A stretch of 64,000 nucleotides of DNA, from positions 186,001 to 250,000 of the forward strand of contig NZ_QPEX01000046.1 of the NCBI RefSeq assembly GCF_003335505.1. The letters run 5' to 3'. This DNA is from Bremerella cremea. Lineage in GTDB: Bacteria; Planctomycetota; Planctomycetia; Pirellulales; Pirellulaceae. The translations under genes were made by a program, and so were the position numbers. Below the pieces are notes generated by a model, which was given only the letters and a program-made list of their open reading frames with translations, ran no database searches and was not told where the DNA came from. This document shows, in pieces, positions 54,997 to 63,606 of the stretch (positions within the stretch are counted from its first letter, which is position 1; the number at the start of each line of letters is the position of its first letter).

Positions 54997-55371
54997 CTAT
55001 ATCAATTCGATCTGATAACCAAGCACCCTAGCGCAGCGTTCCACTAACGGACGCATTGCGGCCTCGTGCTCTGCAGAAACGTAACCAATGAAGATGCCGT
55101 CGTTAGGCTTCACGGTGAATTGTAAGTAGTCTTCCGAAACGGCATCCTCCGCGATCTTCACTTGAATTGCCCGGTCCTGGCAAGCGACTTGAAAGTCGAT
55201 GACTTCCTGCGGCGCTTTCAACTCAACAAGCTTGGCGATAATCGCGGCCACGACGTCCGAGCCTTCGTCTCGATCAATCGCCGTGTAATCAAATTCTTCT
55301 CTCAGCCGTCTAAAGACTTCCTCCGGATCGAGATAGGAAGCCCCGTCCGCAGGTGACAGAATATGGGCCAT
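54997..55371 (-). CDS. Hypothetical protein, 124 residues
   Basis: Small soluble acidic protein (MAHILSPADGASYLDPEEVF), alpha/beta by look with TVKPNDGIFIGYVSAEHEAAM near the C-terminus. No motif recognised. It lies antiparallel between the two STN-like paralogues; whether it belongs with them is unclear. Confidence 0.7.
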   Translation of the reverse strand: MAHILSPADGASYLDPEEVFRRLREEFDYTAIDRDEGSDVVAAIIAKLVELKAPQEVIDFQVACQDRAIQVKIAEDAVSEDYLQFTVKPNDGIFIGYVSAEHEAAMRPLVERCARVLGYQIELI

Positions 55372-55868
55372 GGTTGTCCAAATTGGTTGCTGGCGAATTT
55401 ACTAAACAGTAACTATTCCTCATAAATGTATCATATATGCGAATAGGGTTTCCAGTAATTAGCGAGTCGGAACAAGAGCAATTCCCTTCAATTGCAGACC
55501 CCCTGAAACGACGAAATTTCCCTTGATACATCAACATTCGCTACCCAGCTTCACCAAACATATATCGCACCAGAATTATTGATATCTGCGCTCGTAATCC
55601 AACATACAACAGGCCGATTTACCACGAATCCGGGGCTTCCGTTGGTCACCCCTATTGGATTGATGGCGCAGACCTCAATAAAGCTCTCCTGGGCACGATC
55701 GTCGGGCATGCCATGCTCAAATGAAAGCAACTGCCTGCGGCAAAAATTGGTGCTGCACTGATAGCCTGGGCGAGAATACTTCGACCATTTCGTTGGCGGA
55801 ATCTCTGGAATGCGATAGCCTGACGGAGGAAACGCTACCCTTCTTGCTTCTCTCAAGGATCTCTAGCC
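55372..55868. other. Gap upstream of second STN-like gene
   Basis: About 500 bp, AT-richer than its neighbours. The only frames here lack motifs and ribosome binding sites; it may contain decayed sequence plus the promoter of the gene at 55869. Confidence 0.45.
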
Positions 55869-56636
55869 ATGCGACATGCTTATACTTGGGCCATTTTACT
55901 TGTGACATTATCCACAGGGTCTGCTTGGGCCCAATCAAGCGGCGGTTTCGGCACGATGGACTCTGGCATAGGAGAAGTCAGTCCTGGAGGAGGCTTCGGC
56001 GCAGAGTATGGCGGAGGCTTTGGTTATGGCACTATGGGCCCAACCGACTATCACGGCATTCATGCCTATCGCGAAAACCCCAACGACGGTGGCAAGTTGC
56101 AAGTGATTTGGACCGGCCCTGAAGCTGCCAAGAGCCAAGCAATTTACGAACGCCTGTCCCAGGAAGAATCGAAGCTTCGGTTCATCGATACGCCACTTGA
56201 AGAAGTAGCGGAATATCTGAAACGGCTGCATAACGTGTCGATCTTGCTCGACCTGGAAGAGCTTAAAAAGAACAAACTCGATCACGAACTACCAATAACC
56301 ATCGACATCACCGACCAATCGGCACAAGTCGCACTCGACCTACTATGCGACCGCTATCACCTGGGCTGGTACGTTGAAAAAGGGGTGCTGATGATTACCA
56401 CGCAAGAAGATGCCGAACGACATTCCTCGGTCAGGATCTACAAGCTTCATCAACTAAATGCCAATGGGGTCGTCACCATTGTCACTAAGATGGTACAGCC
56501 AAAATCATGGGCAACAAACGACGGGGATGCCGATATCGTAGCGATCGCCGATCGACAAATGCTGGTCATTCGCCAGAACCGCGCCGCCCATGCCGAGATC
56601 GAAACGCTGCTGAAATCACTGGAAGCAGCGAAGTAA
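55869..56636 (+). CDS. STN-like (secretin N-terminal) exported protein, paralogue 2
   Basis: Signal peptide MRHAYTWAILLVTLSTGSAWA, then a Gly/Tyr-rich linker (GGFGAEYGGGFGYG, residues about 25-60), then STN-like repeats: LRFIDTPLEEVAEYLKRLHNVSILL, TIDITDQSAQVALDLL, HLGWYVEKGVLMITT and a closing KMVQPKSW...QNRAAHAEIETLLK. The motif FIDTPLE and the overall order match the gene at 54292. No pore-forming secretin domain. AAGGA lies before the ATG. It is 16 bp from a convergent DUF1559 gene end. Confidence 0.8.
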   Translation: MRHAYTWAILLVTLSTGSAWAQSSGGFGTMDSGIGEVSPGGGFGAEYGGGFGYGTMGPTDYHGIHAYRENPNDGGKLQVIWTGPEAAKSQAIYERLSQEESKLRFIDTPLEEVAEYLKRLHNVSILLDLEELKKNKLDHELPITIDITDQSAQVALDLLCDRYHLGWYVEKGVLMITTQEDAERHSSVRIYKLHQLNANGVVTIVTKMVQPKSWATNDGDADIVAIADRQMLVIRQNRAAHAEIETLLKSLEAAK

Positions 56637-56652
56637 CCCACTCACCGCTGGC

Positions 56653-57720
56653 TTAAAATTTAACCTCTTCGCCCCCAGCTCGGCTTCCCATTGCGCCCCA
56701 CACGCCGTAAGGGCTGGCGAGAGGCGTCTGTTCGTAGTCGCCTTGCCGGGGAGGTGCGTGAGTTAGATCTCCGGTATCGATTGAGTCACTAATGGGACGA
56801 ACCGAGCCATCCAGGAAGGCGACGTTTACCATATCTGGGTGAAAGCTGCCGGCGGAATAGAGCCCGTCGACGGCATCGTTGTCCCCGACTGCACAGTTGG
56901 GACTGTTCGGTGGAAGAATGGTATTGAACAGCCCAGGCCCAGCCGCCCCATCAGCCCAGTTGTAACCGCGACCTTGCGGATGCAGGCGAATACCATCGCG
57001 ATAATACGCCTGACGCCGTCCGAGCGTCTTCAAGCATTGCGATGGATCACCTAACAAGCTGGTGGGCATCTGCGTGACGACTTGCCCAGGCGCATATCGC
57101 TCGTTGGCAGTGGCGATTTCCCCCATGGCAATCGTATGGGCCATCCCATCGGTGCAGTCATCGAATTTGGTATACAACCCGGGAGCAAACATACCGCGAG
57201 CCGTCTTCAGGCTATGAATCTCGCTGGCGATGTCGCCAATGCAAAACGCATAGTTCACCGGTCCAAATCCCGTTTGTGGGTCTGGGGCGGAAGGACAGAT
57301 CGCGAAGGAATAACGGCGATGCCAAGGAGGGAAATCCTTATCCCAAGGAACGGGTCCCATGTCGGGATAACGATTACCATGAACAAAAGTAGGATCGAAG
57401 ATTTCAAAAACCGAGCTTGAAGCTTCCATCATACTGCTCATCGAAACGATTCCGTTAAGCCGATTCTCATTTCCCCCGACGCCAGTGCCACCCATTGCCG
57501 AGGGAAAACTCCGTTTGAAGTTGGAGTCATAATAATTATGAACGGCAAGCAGCAGCTGCTTGAGATTGTTCTGACATTCTATCTGCCGGGCCTTTTCTCT
57601 GGCTTGAGAGATCGCCGAAATCAGCGGCAACAGCAACACACCGATCAGAAAGATCGCAGCGAACAACACTCTTAACGAGTAACCGGCCCTGCGTTGCATT
57701 CGACTGCGGCTAAAATCCAT
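56653..57720 (-). CDS. DUF1559 protein with altered prepilin-like N-terminus
   Basis: A 355-residue DUF1559 protein: REKARQIECQNNLKQLLLAVHNYYD near the N-terminus and the C-terminal FLDGSVRPISDS (the H-x-DG-like end motif). Its signal region reads RRAGYSLRVLFAAIF, with the Gly at -1 kept but no Glu at +5, so standard prepilin cleavage and pilin-type methylation are doubtful. It overlaps the upstream DUF1559 gene by 11 bp, so the two are one unit. Role of the family is unknown; many are surface or matrix proteins of planctomycetes. Confidence 0.9.
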   Translation of the reverse strand: MDFSRSRMQRRAGYSLRVLFAAIFLIGVLLLPLISAISQAREKARQIECQNNLKQLLLAVHNYYDSNFKRSFPSAMGGTGVGGNENRLNGIVSMSSMMEASSSVFEIFDPTFVHGNRYPDMGPVPWDKDFPPWHRRYSFAICPSAPDPQTGFGPVNYAFCIGDIASEIHSLKTARGMFAPGLYTKFDDCTDGMAHTIAMGEIATANERYAPGQVVTQMPTSLLGDPSQCLKTLGRRQAYYRDGIRLHPQGRGYNWADGAAGPGLFNTILPPNSPNCAVGDNDAVDGLYSAGSFHPDMVNVAFLDGSVRPISDSIDTGDLTHAPPRQGDYEQTPLASPYGVWGAMGSRAGGEEVKF

Positions 57721-58765
57721 CCGTCACATCTCCCCCAGCTCGGCTTCCAATCGCGCCCCACACGCCGTAAGGATTGCTTCCCTCGTTCTTCGGTTTCACC
57801 ACCGGCGATAACAGTTCGCCGGTGTCGATCTCGTTGGTAATAAACGTTACCGAACCGTCGCCAAACACAGCGTTCGCGCCGCCTGGGTGATAGCTGGCCA
57901 CGGAGTAAATCCCGTCGACCGCTTCTATCCCACGGACAGCGCAGCTGGGACTGTTGGGGGGCAAAAGGGTGTTGAATAACGCTGGCCCGGCAGTGCCGTC
58001 GCTCCACTGATATCCGCGGCCATACTTATGGAGTGCGACCTCCGCCGGATAAGCTTCCTCGCCGCCAGCCACCTTCAAGCAAAGTGCTGGGTTCTCCAGC
58101 ATTTCGCGCGGTTGATTGATTGCGAAGTTACCACCCAGTCGCCGATCGAGCGCCGTCTCGACTTCGCTCATCATAATCGTATTGGCCGCTCCATCTTTAA
58201 CATCGCTGAATTTCGTAAAATGCCCCGGGGCGAACATGCCGCGCGGACTAGTTTGATCGGCGATCGGCGAGGCGATATCCCCTAAGGAAAAAACATAGTT
58301 CACCGGCGACCAATCAAGCTCTGGTTCGATATTCGATGGACATTCCAGCGCAACCAGCTTCACTTGCCACGGCTCGTACTCCTTCACCCAAGGCGCCGGT
58401 CCCATGGCAGGGTACGTCTGCTCGCCATAGGTTTGCGGGACCGAAATTGTTTCCCACAAGTTTTGCTGCTCCAAGCACGGCAGAAGCGCGACCAGCCCGC
58501 TGAGGCGACCTTGATTGCTCTCGACGTCGCTGCCTCCTTCCGTGCCACCAGCGCAGTTTGGAAATGATCCGTGCGTATCGTGATAGCTGTGCAGGGCAAG
58601 GCCCAACTGCTTTAGGTTATTCCAGCACTGCATGCGGCGGGCTGCTTCTCGCGCGCGTCGCTGGGCTGGAAGGAGCAAAAACAGCAAGGCCGCAATGATG
58701 AAAATCACCACAAGCAGCTCCACCAGTGTGAAGCCAGTTGTTCGCCTTTGTTCGCAGAGCCTCAT
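57710..58765 (-). CDS. DUF1559 protein with type IV prepilin-like N-terminus
   Basis: N-terminus TTGFTLVELLVVIFIIAALL is a classical type IV pilin signal with Glu at +5 after the Gly cleavage site. RRMQCWNNLKQLGLALHSYHD and the end segment AVFGDGSVTFITNEIDTG mark DUF1559. Length 351 residues. Its start overlaps the DUF2306 stop (ATGA), and its end overlaps the next DUF1559 gene. The product should be processed by prepilin peptidase and placed in the envelope. Confidence 0.93.
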   Translation of the reverse strand: MRLCEQRRTTGFTLVELLVVIFIIAALLFLLLPAQRRAREAARRMQCWNNLKQLGLALHSYHDTHGSFPNCAGGTEGGSDVESNQGRLSGLVALLPCLEQQNLWETISVPQTYGEQTYPAMGPAPWVKEYEPWQVKLVALECPSNIEPELDWSPVNYVFSLGDIASPIADQTSPRGMFAPGHFTKFSDVKDGAANTIMMSEVETALDRRLGGNFAINQPREMLENPALCLKVAGGEEAYPAEVALHKYGRGYQWSDGTAGPALFNTLLPPNSPSCAVRGIEAVDGIYSVASYHPGGANAVFGDGSVTFITNEIDTGELLSPVVKPKNEGSNPYGVWGAIGSRAGGDVTDGF

Positions 58766-59466
58766 GAGGTTGCCTCCATCAAGTTACGTTCAACCAACGC
58801 CGACTTTCTCGTTCGCTGCTGACGATATCGCCATACTTCGTACACCAACAACGGGACCAGCCAACTAAGCCAGGCATTCACCTGGTACGCTTCAACCGAT
58901 TCGCTTTCCGTCACAATCAGCGTGCCAGAGATCAGTCGAAAGATCAGAGGCGAGATCAGCAGCACGAAGCAGCGGGTGGCCCAGATTTGATGGATCGCGA
59001 TTTTCTTTATCATCGCGTACCTGGCCGCCAAGGCCGCGGTGATTCCGGTGGCGATCGATTGCAAAGCGAACCCGCTGCCTGCGATCGGCCCGGAGAACGC
59101 CCAGGCGGCCATGATCAATCCGCTGGGGACAATCACCACCAAGACCAACAGCACTTGCAACTTACCGAGGCGGCGATGCAGCTTGTGATAGGTTTTGCGT
59201 TTACCGCTGAACATCAAATAGGCGGCCAGCAAAAGGGTGAATGGCCCGGCGATAATGTGGGCGTAGAACGCAGGGGGATAAATGCCACGGAAGCTTTGCT
59301 CGCGACCAATCAAGAAAGCAGAATCGAAATTGGGCGGGAAATAGTCGCCATATTGCAGCACGATCGATACGACGACCTTCGCCCCCAGCAGCGTTACCGC
59401 TGCCCAGGCAAGCATCTTGAGCATTGCCAATCGACGTGCCGGCCCATGCGCCTTCACCCGCCGCAC
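58762..59466 (-). CDS. DUF2306 multi-helix membrane protein
   Basis: About 234 residues and six to seven helices. AHIIAGPFTLLLAAYLMF, YHKLHRRLGKLQVLLVLVVI and HQIWATRCFVLLIS are the DUF2306 pattern, with conserved histidines that could bind heme or metal. Its stop overlaps the ATG of the DUF1559 gene, making it the first gene of a three-gene operon. No characterised function. Confidence 0.85.
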   Translation of the reverse strand: MRRVKAHGPARRLAMLKMLAWAAVTLLGAKVVVSIVLQYGDYFPPNFDSAFLIGREQSFRGIYPPAFYAHIIAGPFTLLLAAYLMFSGKRKTYHKLHRRLGKLQVLLVLVVIVPSGLIMAAWAFSGPIAGSGFALQSIATGITAALAARYAMIKKIAIHQIWATRCFVLLISPLIFRLISGTLIVTESESVEAYQVNAWLSWLVPLLVYEVWRYRQQRTRKSALVERNLMEATS

Positions 59467-59619
59467 TCCTGATGTGAGATAAGAGATTCAAAGAAGAGCA
59501 GGGGGAACGCAACCAAGGTGGGTTCGTCTGCCCCACCTTAGAGGATACCTGATCGAAGATGTCGCGTCGATGAAATTGTGGGTCGACAATCGCTTCTGTT
59601 GAAAACGTCAAATCCACAC

Positions 59620-59641
59620 CTGCCCTGACACGCAAGGGCAG
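59620..59641. terminator. Hairpin after SulP gene
   Basis: Stem CTGCCCT / AGGGCAG with an 8-base loop, 22 bp past the SulP stop (minus strand). On the minus strand it is followed by a T-poor stretch, so termination is weak or Rho-assisted. Confidence 0.4.
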
Positions 59642-59663
59642 GGCACCGGTTTGTTGATTCTGC

Positions 59664-61163
59664 TTAGTGAGCGATCAGTTGCTTATCGGCGTCGGGCTTG
59701 TCGTGAATGGCGAAGCGGTTGACCATGTGGGCGCTGGCTTCGTTCAAGCCGATGATTTCAACTTCGACTTCCTTCTGGCGATACTTGACCACCACCTTAT
59801 CGAGCGCCCCGATCGCGGTGATATCCCAGAAGTGGGCATCGGAGACGTCGATGTGAACTTTCTCGAGCTCTTCGTGGTAATCGAATGAGTCAACAAAGCG
59901 ATCCGCCGAAGCGAAGAAGACCTGGCCAACCACGTTGTAGGTCTTGGTCGGCAGCTCTTCGTGCGCGATTCCATCGACTTCCAAAATCCGTCCGATTTTA
60001 TGGGCGAAGAAGAAGCCTGACAGCAGCACGCCGACCAGCACCCCTTGGGCCAAGTCGCCGGTTACCACCACCACAACTACCGTGCTGACCATCACCGCGC
60101 TCGAGCTTTTCGGATGCAGGATCAGGTTCTTCAGCGATTGCCATTTGAAGGTACTGATCGAAACCATGATCATCACCGCAACGAGCGCGGCCATTGGGAT
60201 CATCGACACGTACGGCCCGAGGAACACGACCAAGATCAACAGAAACACGCCAGCACACAGCGTCGACAAACGGCCACGTCCACCAGACTTCACGTTGATG
60301 ACCGACTGGCCAATCATCGCACAGCCTGCCATGCCGCCAAAGAAGCCAGAAACGATATTCGAGATCCCTTGCCCCACGCACTCTTGGTTCTTATTGCTGG
60401 GGGTGTCGGTCATTTCGTCGACAATTTGGGAAGTCATCAACGATTCGAGCAAACCAACCATGGCCAAGGTAACGGAAACCGGGAAAATGATTTGCAGCGT
60501 TTCCCAGGTCCACGGAATCTCAGGCATAAGGAACATTGGCAAGCTGTCCGGCAGATGCCCCATGTCGCCGACGGTATTGATTTGGAAACCAAAGCCAACC
60601 GATACGGCGGTCAACGCACAAATGGCAATCAGTGGTGAGGGCACCGCTTTGGTCACGTAAGGGAAGAGGTAAATGATTGCCAAACCAGCGGCCACCATCG
60701 CATATACCACCCACACCGACGGCACCTTATACAGTTCCGGCATTTGCGCCCAGAAGATCAGAATTGCCAACGCATTCACAAACCCGGTCACGACCGACTT
60801 CGAGACAAATCGCATTAACACAGCAGCTTTGCAATAGCCGGCGATCACTTGCAACACGCCAGCCAGAATCGAAGCCGCCAAGAGATATTGCAGCCCGTGG
60901 TCTTTCACCAGGTCGACCATCACCAAGGCCATTGCCCCAGTTGCGGCTGAGATCATCGCTGGCCGGCCACCGACGAAAGCCGAGACCGTCGCAATACAAA
61001 ACGCCGCGTATAAGCCGACCTTCGGATCGACCCCAGCGATAATCGAAAACGCGATTGCTTCGGGAATAAGAGCCAGGGCTACGACCAGCCCAGAGAGAAT
61101 GTCCTTAGGAACATTCGAGAACCATTGTTGGCGCAGAGATTCCATCTGTACTTTCTTAATCAT
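59664..61163 (-). CDS. SulP-family anion transporter with STAS domain
   Basis: A 499-residue transporter: VPKDILSGLVVALALIPEAIAFS (helix 1), SAATGAMALVMVDLV and the helices to about residue 380, then a C-terminal STAS domain around 420-490 (VHIDVSDAHFWDITAIGALD). SulP proteins carry sulfate, bicarbonate or other anions; this short type resembles marine bacterial bicarbonate or sulfate carriers. ATG 61163 is used; ATG 61145 (MESLRQQWF) is nearly as likely. No carbonic anhydrase or sulfur genes adjacent. Confidence 0.94.
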   Translation of the reverse strand: MIKKVQMESLRQQWFSNVPKDILSGLVVALALIPEAIAFSIIAGVDPKVGLYAAFCIATVSAFVGGRPAMISAATGAMALVMVDLVKDHGLQYLLAASILAGVLQVIAGYCKAAVLMRFVSKSVVTGFVNALAILIFWAQMPELYKVPSVWVVYAMVAAGLAIIYLFPYVTKAVPSPLIAICALTAVSVGFGFQINTVGDMGHLPDSLPMFLMPEIPWTWETLQIIFPVSVTLAMVGLLESLMTSQIVDEMTDTPSNKNQECVGQGISNIVSGFFGGMAGCAMIGQSVINVKSGGRGRLSTLCAGVFLLILVVFLGPYVSMIPMAALVAVMIMVSISTFKWQSLKNLILHPKSSSAVMVSTVVVVVVTGDLAQGVLVGVLLSGFFFAHKIGRILEVDGIAHEELPTKTYNVVGQVFFASADRFVDSFDYHEELEKVHIDVSDAHFWDITAIGALDKVVVKYRQKEVEVEIIGLNEASAHMVNRFAIHDKPDADKQLIAH

Positions 61164-61506
61164 GCGTCGTCAGATCTATTCAGGTAGGGAGGTTAGGCGG
61201 GAAAATATTCCCGGCCCAGCAAAGGAAACGTCAAGCAAAACGCGACGTTGTTCAGCGGAGAAACAGAGAACTCACCTCCTGCCGAAAAGCAGCGGACAAA
61301 CCACCTCAAAACAAGATGATCACCCGTTAGCTTGGGATTTCAGGGGATGAATTTCACGCTGAGAGAAAACAGCTTACACCGGTCAGATTTCCATTATGCA
61401 GTAATTTAGCAGCTTGTATGGCAGCCATCTTACCACAGAAGCCAATTAATCGATAGACAGAATTTGGCTCGCTTTTTCTTTTTCAGCCCATCCGTGGGGT
61501 GCGTAC
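61164..61506. other. Gap upstream of SulP gene
   Basis: About 340 bp holding the SulP promoter region; AT-rich around 61340-61470. No gene or strong structure seen. Confidence 0.4.
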
Positions 61507-61845
61507 TTAGCCAGAGATCGTGCGGGCCTGGCCGGCAGCAACCCGCTGCCCTTGGCGAACGTAGCCCCAATGGCCCAGACCGTGGGGATCGAACTGCACG
61601 TACATATCGTCGAGACGGTACGAACGAATCGTCAGCGAGCGGGTATCTTCCGAGACTTCCAGCTGGCTTTCTCCTTGATCGCGACGGACCAGCAATTGCT
61701 GAACGTTCGGATCTTCAAACAACTCTGCTTCGTCGGGCACGATAGAAAACAAACAGTCCCCCTCCAAATCACCTGGCGGAAGAGCGCAGAGAATGAAGCC
61801 GAGATGCTTCGATCCATCAAGGGTTTGCAGGACGATGGCTTTCAT
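61507..61845 (-). CDS. Hypothetical protein, 112 residues
   Basis: Small soluble, acidic, beta-looking protein (MKAIVLQTLDGSKHLGFILCALPPGDLEGD) with VQFDPHGLGHWGYV near the end. No domain recognised. Divergent from the M28 peptidase gene across a 217-bp gap. Confidence 0.65.
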   Translation of the reverse strand: MKAIVLQTLDGSKHLGFILCALPPGDLEGDCLFSIVPDEAELFEDPNVQQLLVRRDQGESQLEVSEDTRSLTIRSYRLDDMYVQFDPHGLGHWGYVRQGQRVAAGQARTISG

Positions 61846-62062
61846 GACGAGATGCTTTCCTTAGGCACAAATTCTCGACATCGGCAAACCTCAGCAAAAA
61901 AACTGTCAGCTGGCCTGCGACAGTAGATTGGCCAACCGATGTGATTCGATTTATTCTAGTTACGCGTCCTGTACTTTCTAGCCGCATTGCACGTTTCCCG
62001 CTACGATTGGCAACGGAGCGATCATCGCTACCTATCCTTTCCTCTCCCAAGCGGCTTGACGG

Positions 62063-62947
62063 ATGACTTTCGCTGAACAACCCACCCGAGAACTGTTGGC
62101 TGAGCATGTGGCTAAACTAGCCGGCTCGATTGGGCCGCGCATTTTAGCTAAGCCTGAATCGATTGAAGCCACCGTCGCCTACATTCGAGATCAATGGGAA
62201 AACATGGGCTACCAGGTGCGCGAGGAAGCGTACCAGGCCAGCGATGGACCGGCCAAAAACCTGATTGTTGAAATCTCCGGCAAACACCCTAGCTCGAAGG
62301 TAATCGTGCTCGGGGCTCACTACGATACCGTCGCGCAGTCCCCAGGAGCGGACGATAACGCCTCGGCCGTAGCCGTCCTGCTGGAGGCCAGTCGTTTACT
62401 GAAAAACCAAACGCCGCGGCACACCATGCGGTTCGTAGCGTTTGCCTGCGAAGAGGCTCCCTACATGAGCCTCGATTCGATGGGGAGCCAACATCACGCC
62501 CGCCAAGCGAAACAACGGAACGAACAAATTCAGATGCTGTGTTTAGAAATGGTAGGCTACTTCCGCGACGAACCGAACTCGCAGAAAGTTCCTCCCACGA
62601 TTCCCAAGTTTCTTCACCGACTCTTCCCTCAGAAAGGCAACTTCCTTGCAGCGGTCGGCAACTTAGCTTCCTGGCGATTGAACTGGGCATTTCGTCGTGG
62701 CTTCAAGCAAGCAACTAAGCTGCGGCTGTTTTCCATCAACTTGCCCGAGAAAGTCCAAGAGATTCGCCGGAGCGACAACAGTTCGTTCTGGGACCAAGGG
62801 TACCCAGCCCTGATGCTGACCGACACCAGTTTCTTGCGAAACCCGCACTACCATCAACCGAGCGACACACCAGAGACGCTCGACTACGACCGTATGACTC
62901 AAGTGGCCTTGGGGGTTGTCGGTGCGATGCGACGCATGAGCAAGTAG
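62063..62947 (+). CDS. M28-family metallopeptidase
   Basis: A 294-residue zinc peptidase without signal peptide. VLGAHYDTVAQSPGADDN supplies the first His, Asp and the bridging Asp; FACEEAPY the catalytic Glu pair; LEMVGYF another acidic ligand; PHYHQPSDTPETL the last His. Aminopeptidase or carboxypeptidase of the M28 type, cytosolic by sequence. Ends 9 bp from the convergent DUF4259 gene. Confidence 0.9.
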   Translation: MTFAEQPTRELLAEHVAKLAGSIGPRILAKPESIEATVAYIRDQWENMGYQVREEAYQASDGPAKNLIVEISGKHPSSKVIVLGAHYDTVAQSPGADDNASAVAVLLEASRLLKNQTPRHTMRFVAFACEEAPYMSLDSMGSQHHARQAKQRNEQIQMLCLEMVGYFRDEPNSQKVPPTIPKFLHRLFPQKGNFLAAVGNLASWRLNWAFRRGFKQATKLRLFSINLPEKVQEIRRSDNSSFWDQGYPALMLTDTSFLRNPHYHQPSDTPETLDYDRMTQVALGVVGAMRRMSK

Positions 62948-62956
62948 CTTGTGCGG

Positions 62957-63361
62957 CTAGTCGATCCGACTGCGCACATCTTCGACCGTCGCCAACCACT
63001 TGTCGAAGTCGTCCGTCTCTTGCCACGCCCGCTTCAAGTCACATTCGTCCGAAACGATTCGCTGCAACGCCTGTTTGGCCAGAGGCACAAGAGGTGCAAT
63101 CGGCAAATGCTTGTGTTGGCTCACCCAAGCAGAAAGATCGTCGAGCGGGGCTTCTTGCAACCCAGGTCGACCTCGCAAATGGGCGATTGCTTCACAGGCC
63201 GCCAATGCCTCACTCGCACTGTACGAATCGATGAAGTCGCCAGACTCAACCACACTTTGCAGTGGGGCCTGAATCGGCGACAAATCGTCGCTAGCAAATA
63301 GTTCCACCTGCCAATCGCAAGCAGCATCATTATCAAAGATTTCGTATCCCCAGGCACCCAT
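62957..63361 (-). CDS. DUF4259 protein
   Basis: Start at CAT 63359-63361 gives MGAWGYEIFDNDAACDW, the DUF4259 signature; a GTG/ATG at 63403 would extend it by 14 residues. About 134 residues, helical C-terminus. Family function unknown, often found beside immunity or toxin genes in other phyla, but nothing of that kind is adjacent here. Confidence 0.85.
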   Translation of the reverse strand: MGAWGYEIFDNDAACDWQVELFASDDLSPIQAPLQSVVESGDFIDSYSASEALAACEAIAHLRGRPGLQEAPLDDLSAWVSQHKHLPIAPLVPLAKQALQRIVSDECDLKRAWQETDDFDKWLATVEDVRSRID

Positions 63362-63446
63362 CGCACAAGGGCCTCCTATCGTATTGGCAAAGCACCGAAC
63401 CAAAATACGATCTCATTGCAATTTGCACAATGCGGGTAGAAGATTG

Positions 63447-63478
63447 GGAATAATTCTTTGCGCATTTTGGAATAATTC
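63447..63478. promoter_or_regulatory. Two GGAATAATTC palindromic repeats 22 bp apart
   Basis: GGAATAATTC at 63447-63456 and again at 63469-63478; each contains the dyad GAAT-A-ATTC. Spacing of 22 bp puts both on the same DNA face. They lie 86-117 bp upstream of the DUF4259 start and are the only such pair noticed, so a dimeric regulator's operator is plausible. Confidence 0.5.
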
Positions 63479-63606
63479 GTAGTCAATGGAGACAGACTTC
63501 TATCGCGACTACGGCAAAGATAACGAATACAGCGATCACCCCCCTCCTGCCGAACGGCACTACGCTGGGCACTACCAATCCACCCACCAGGCAAAGCACC
63601 GCTGCG

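Noticed and set aside
55551..55856. Minus-strand frame of about 100 residues in the gap before the second STN-like gene
   Set aside because: No ribosome binding site, no recognisable domain, odd composition; possibly decayed sequence.
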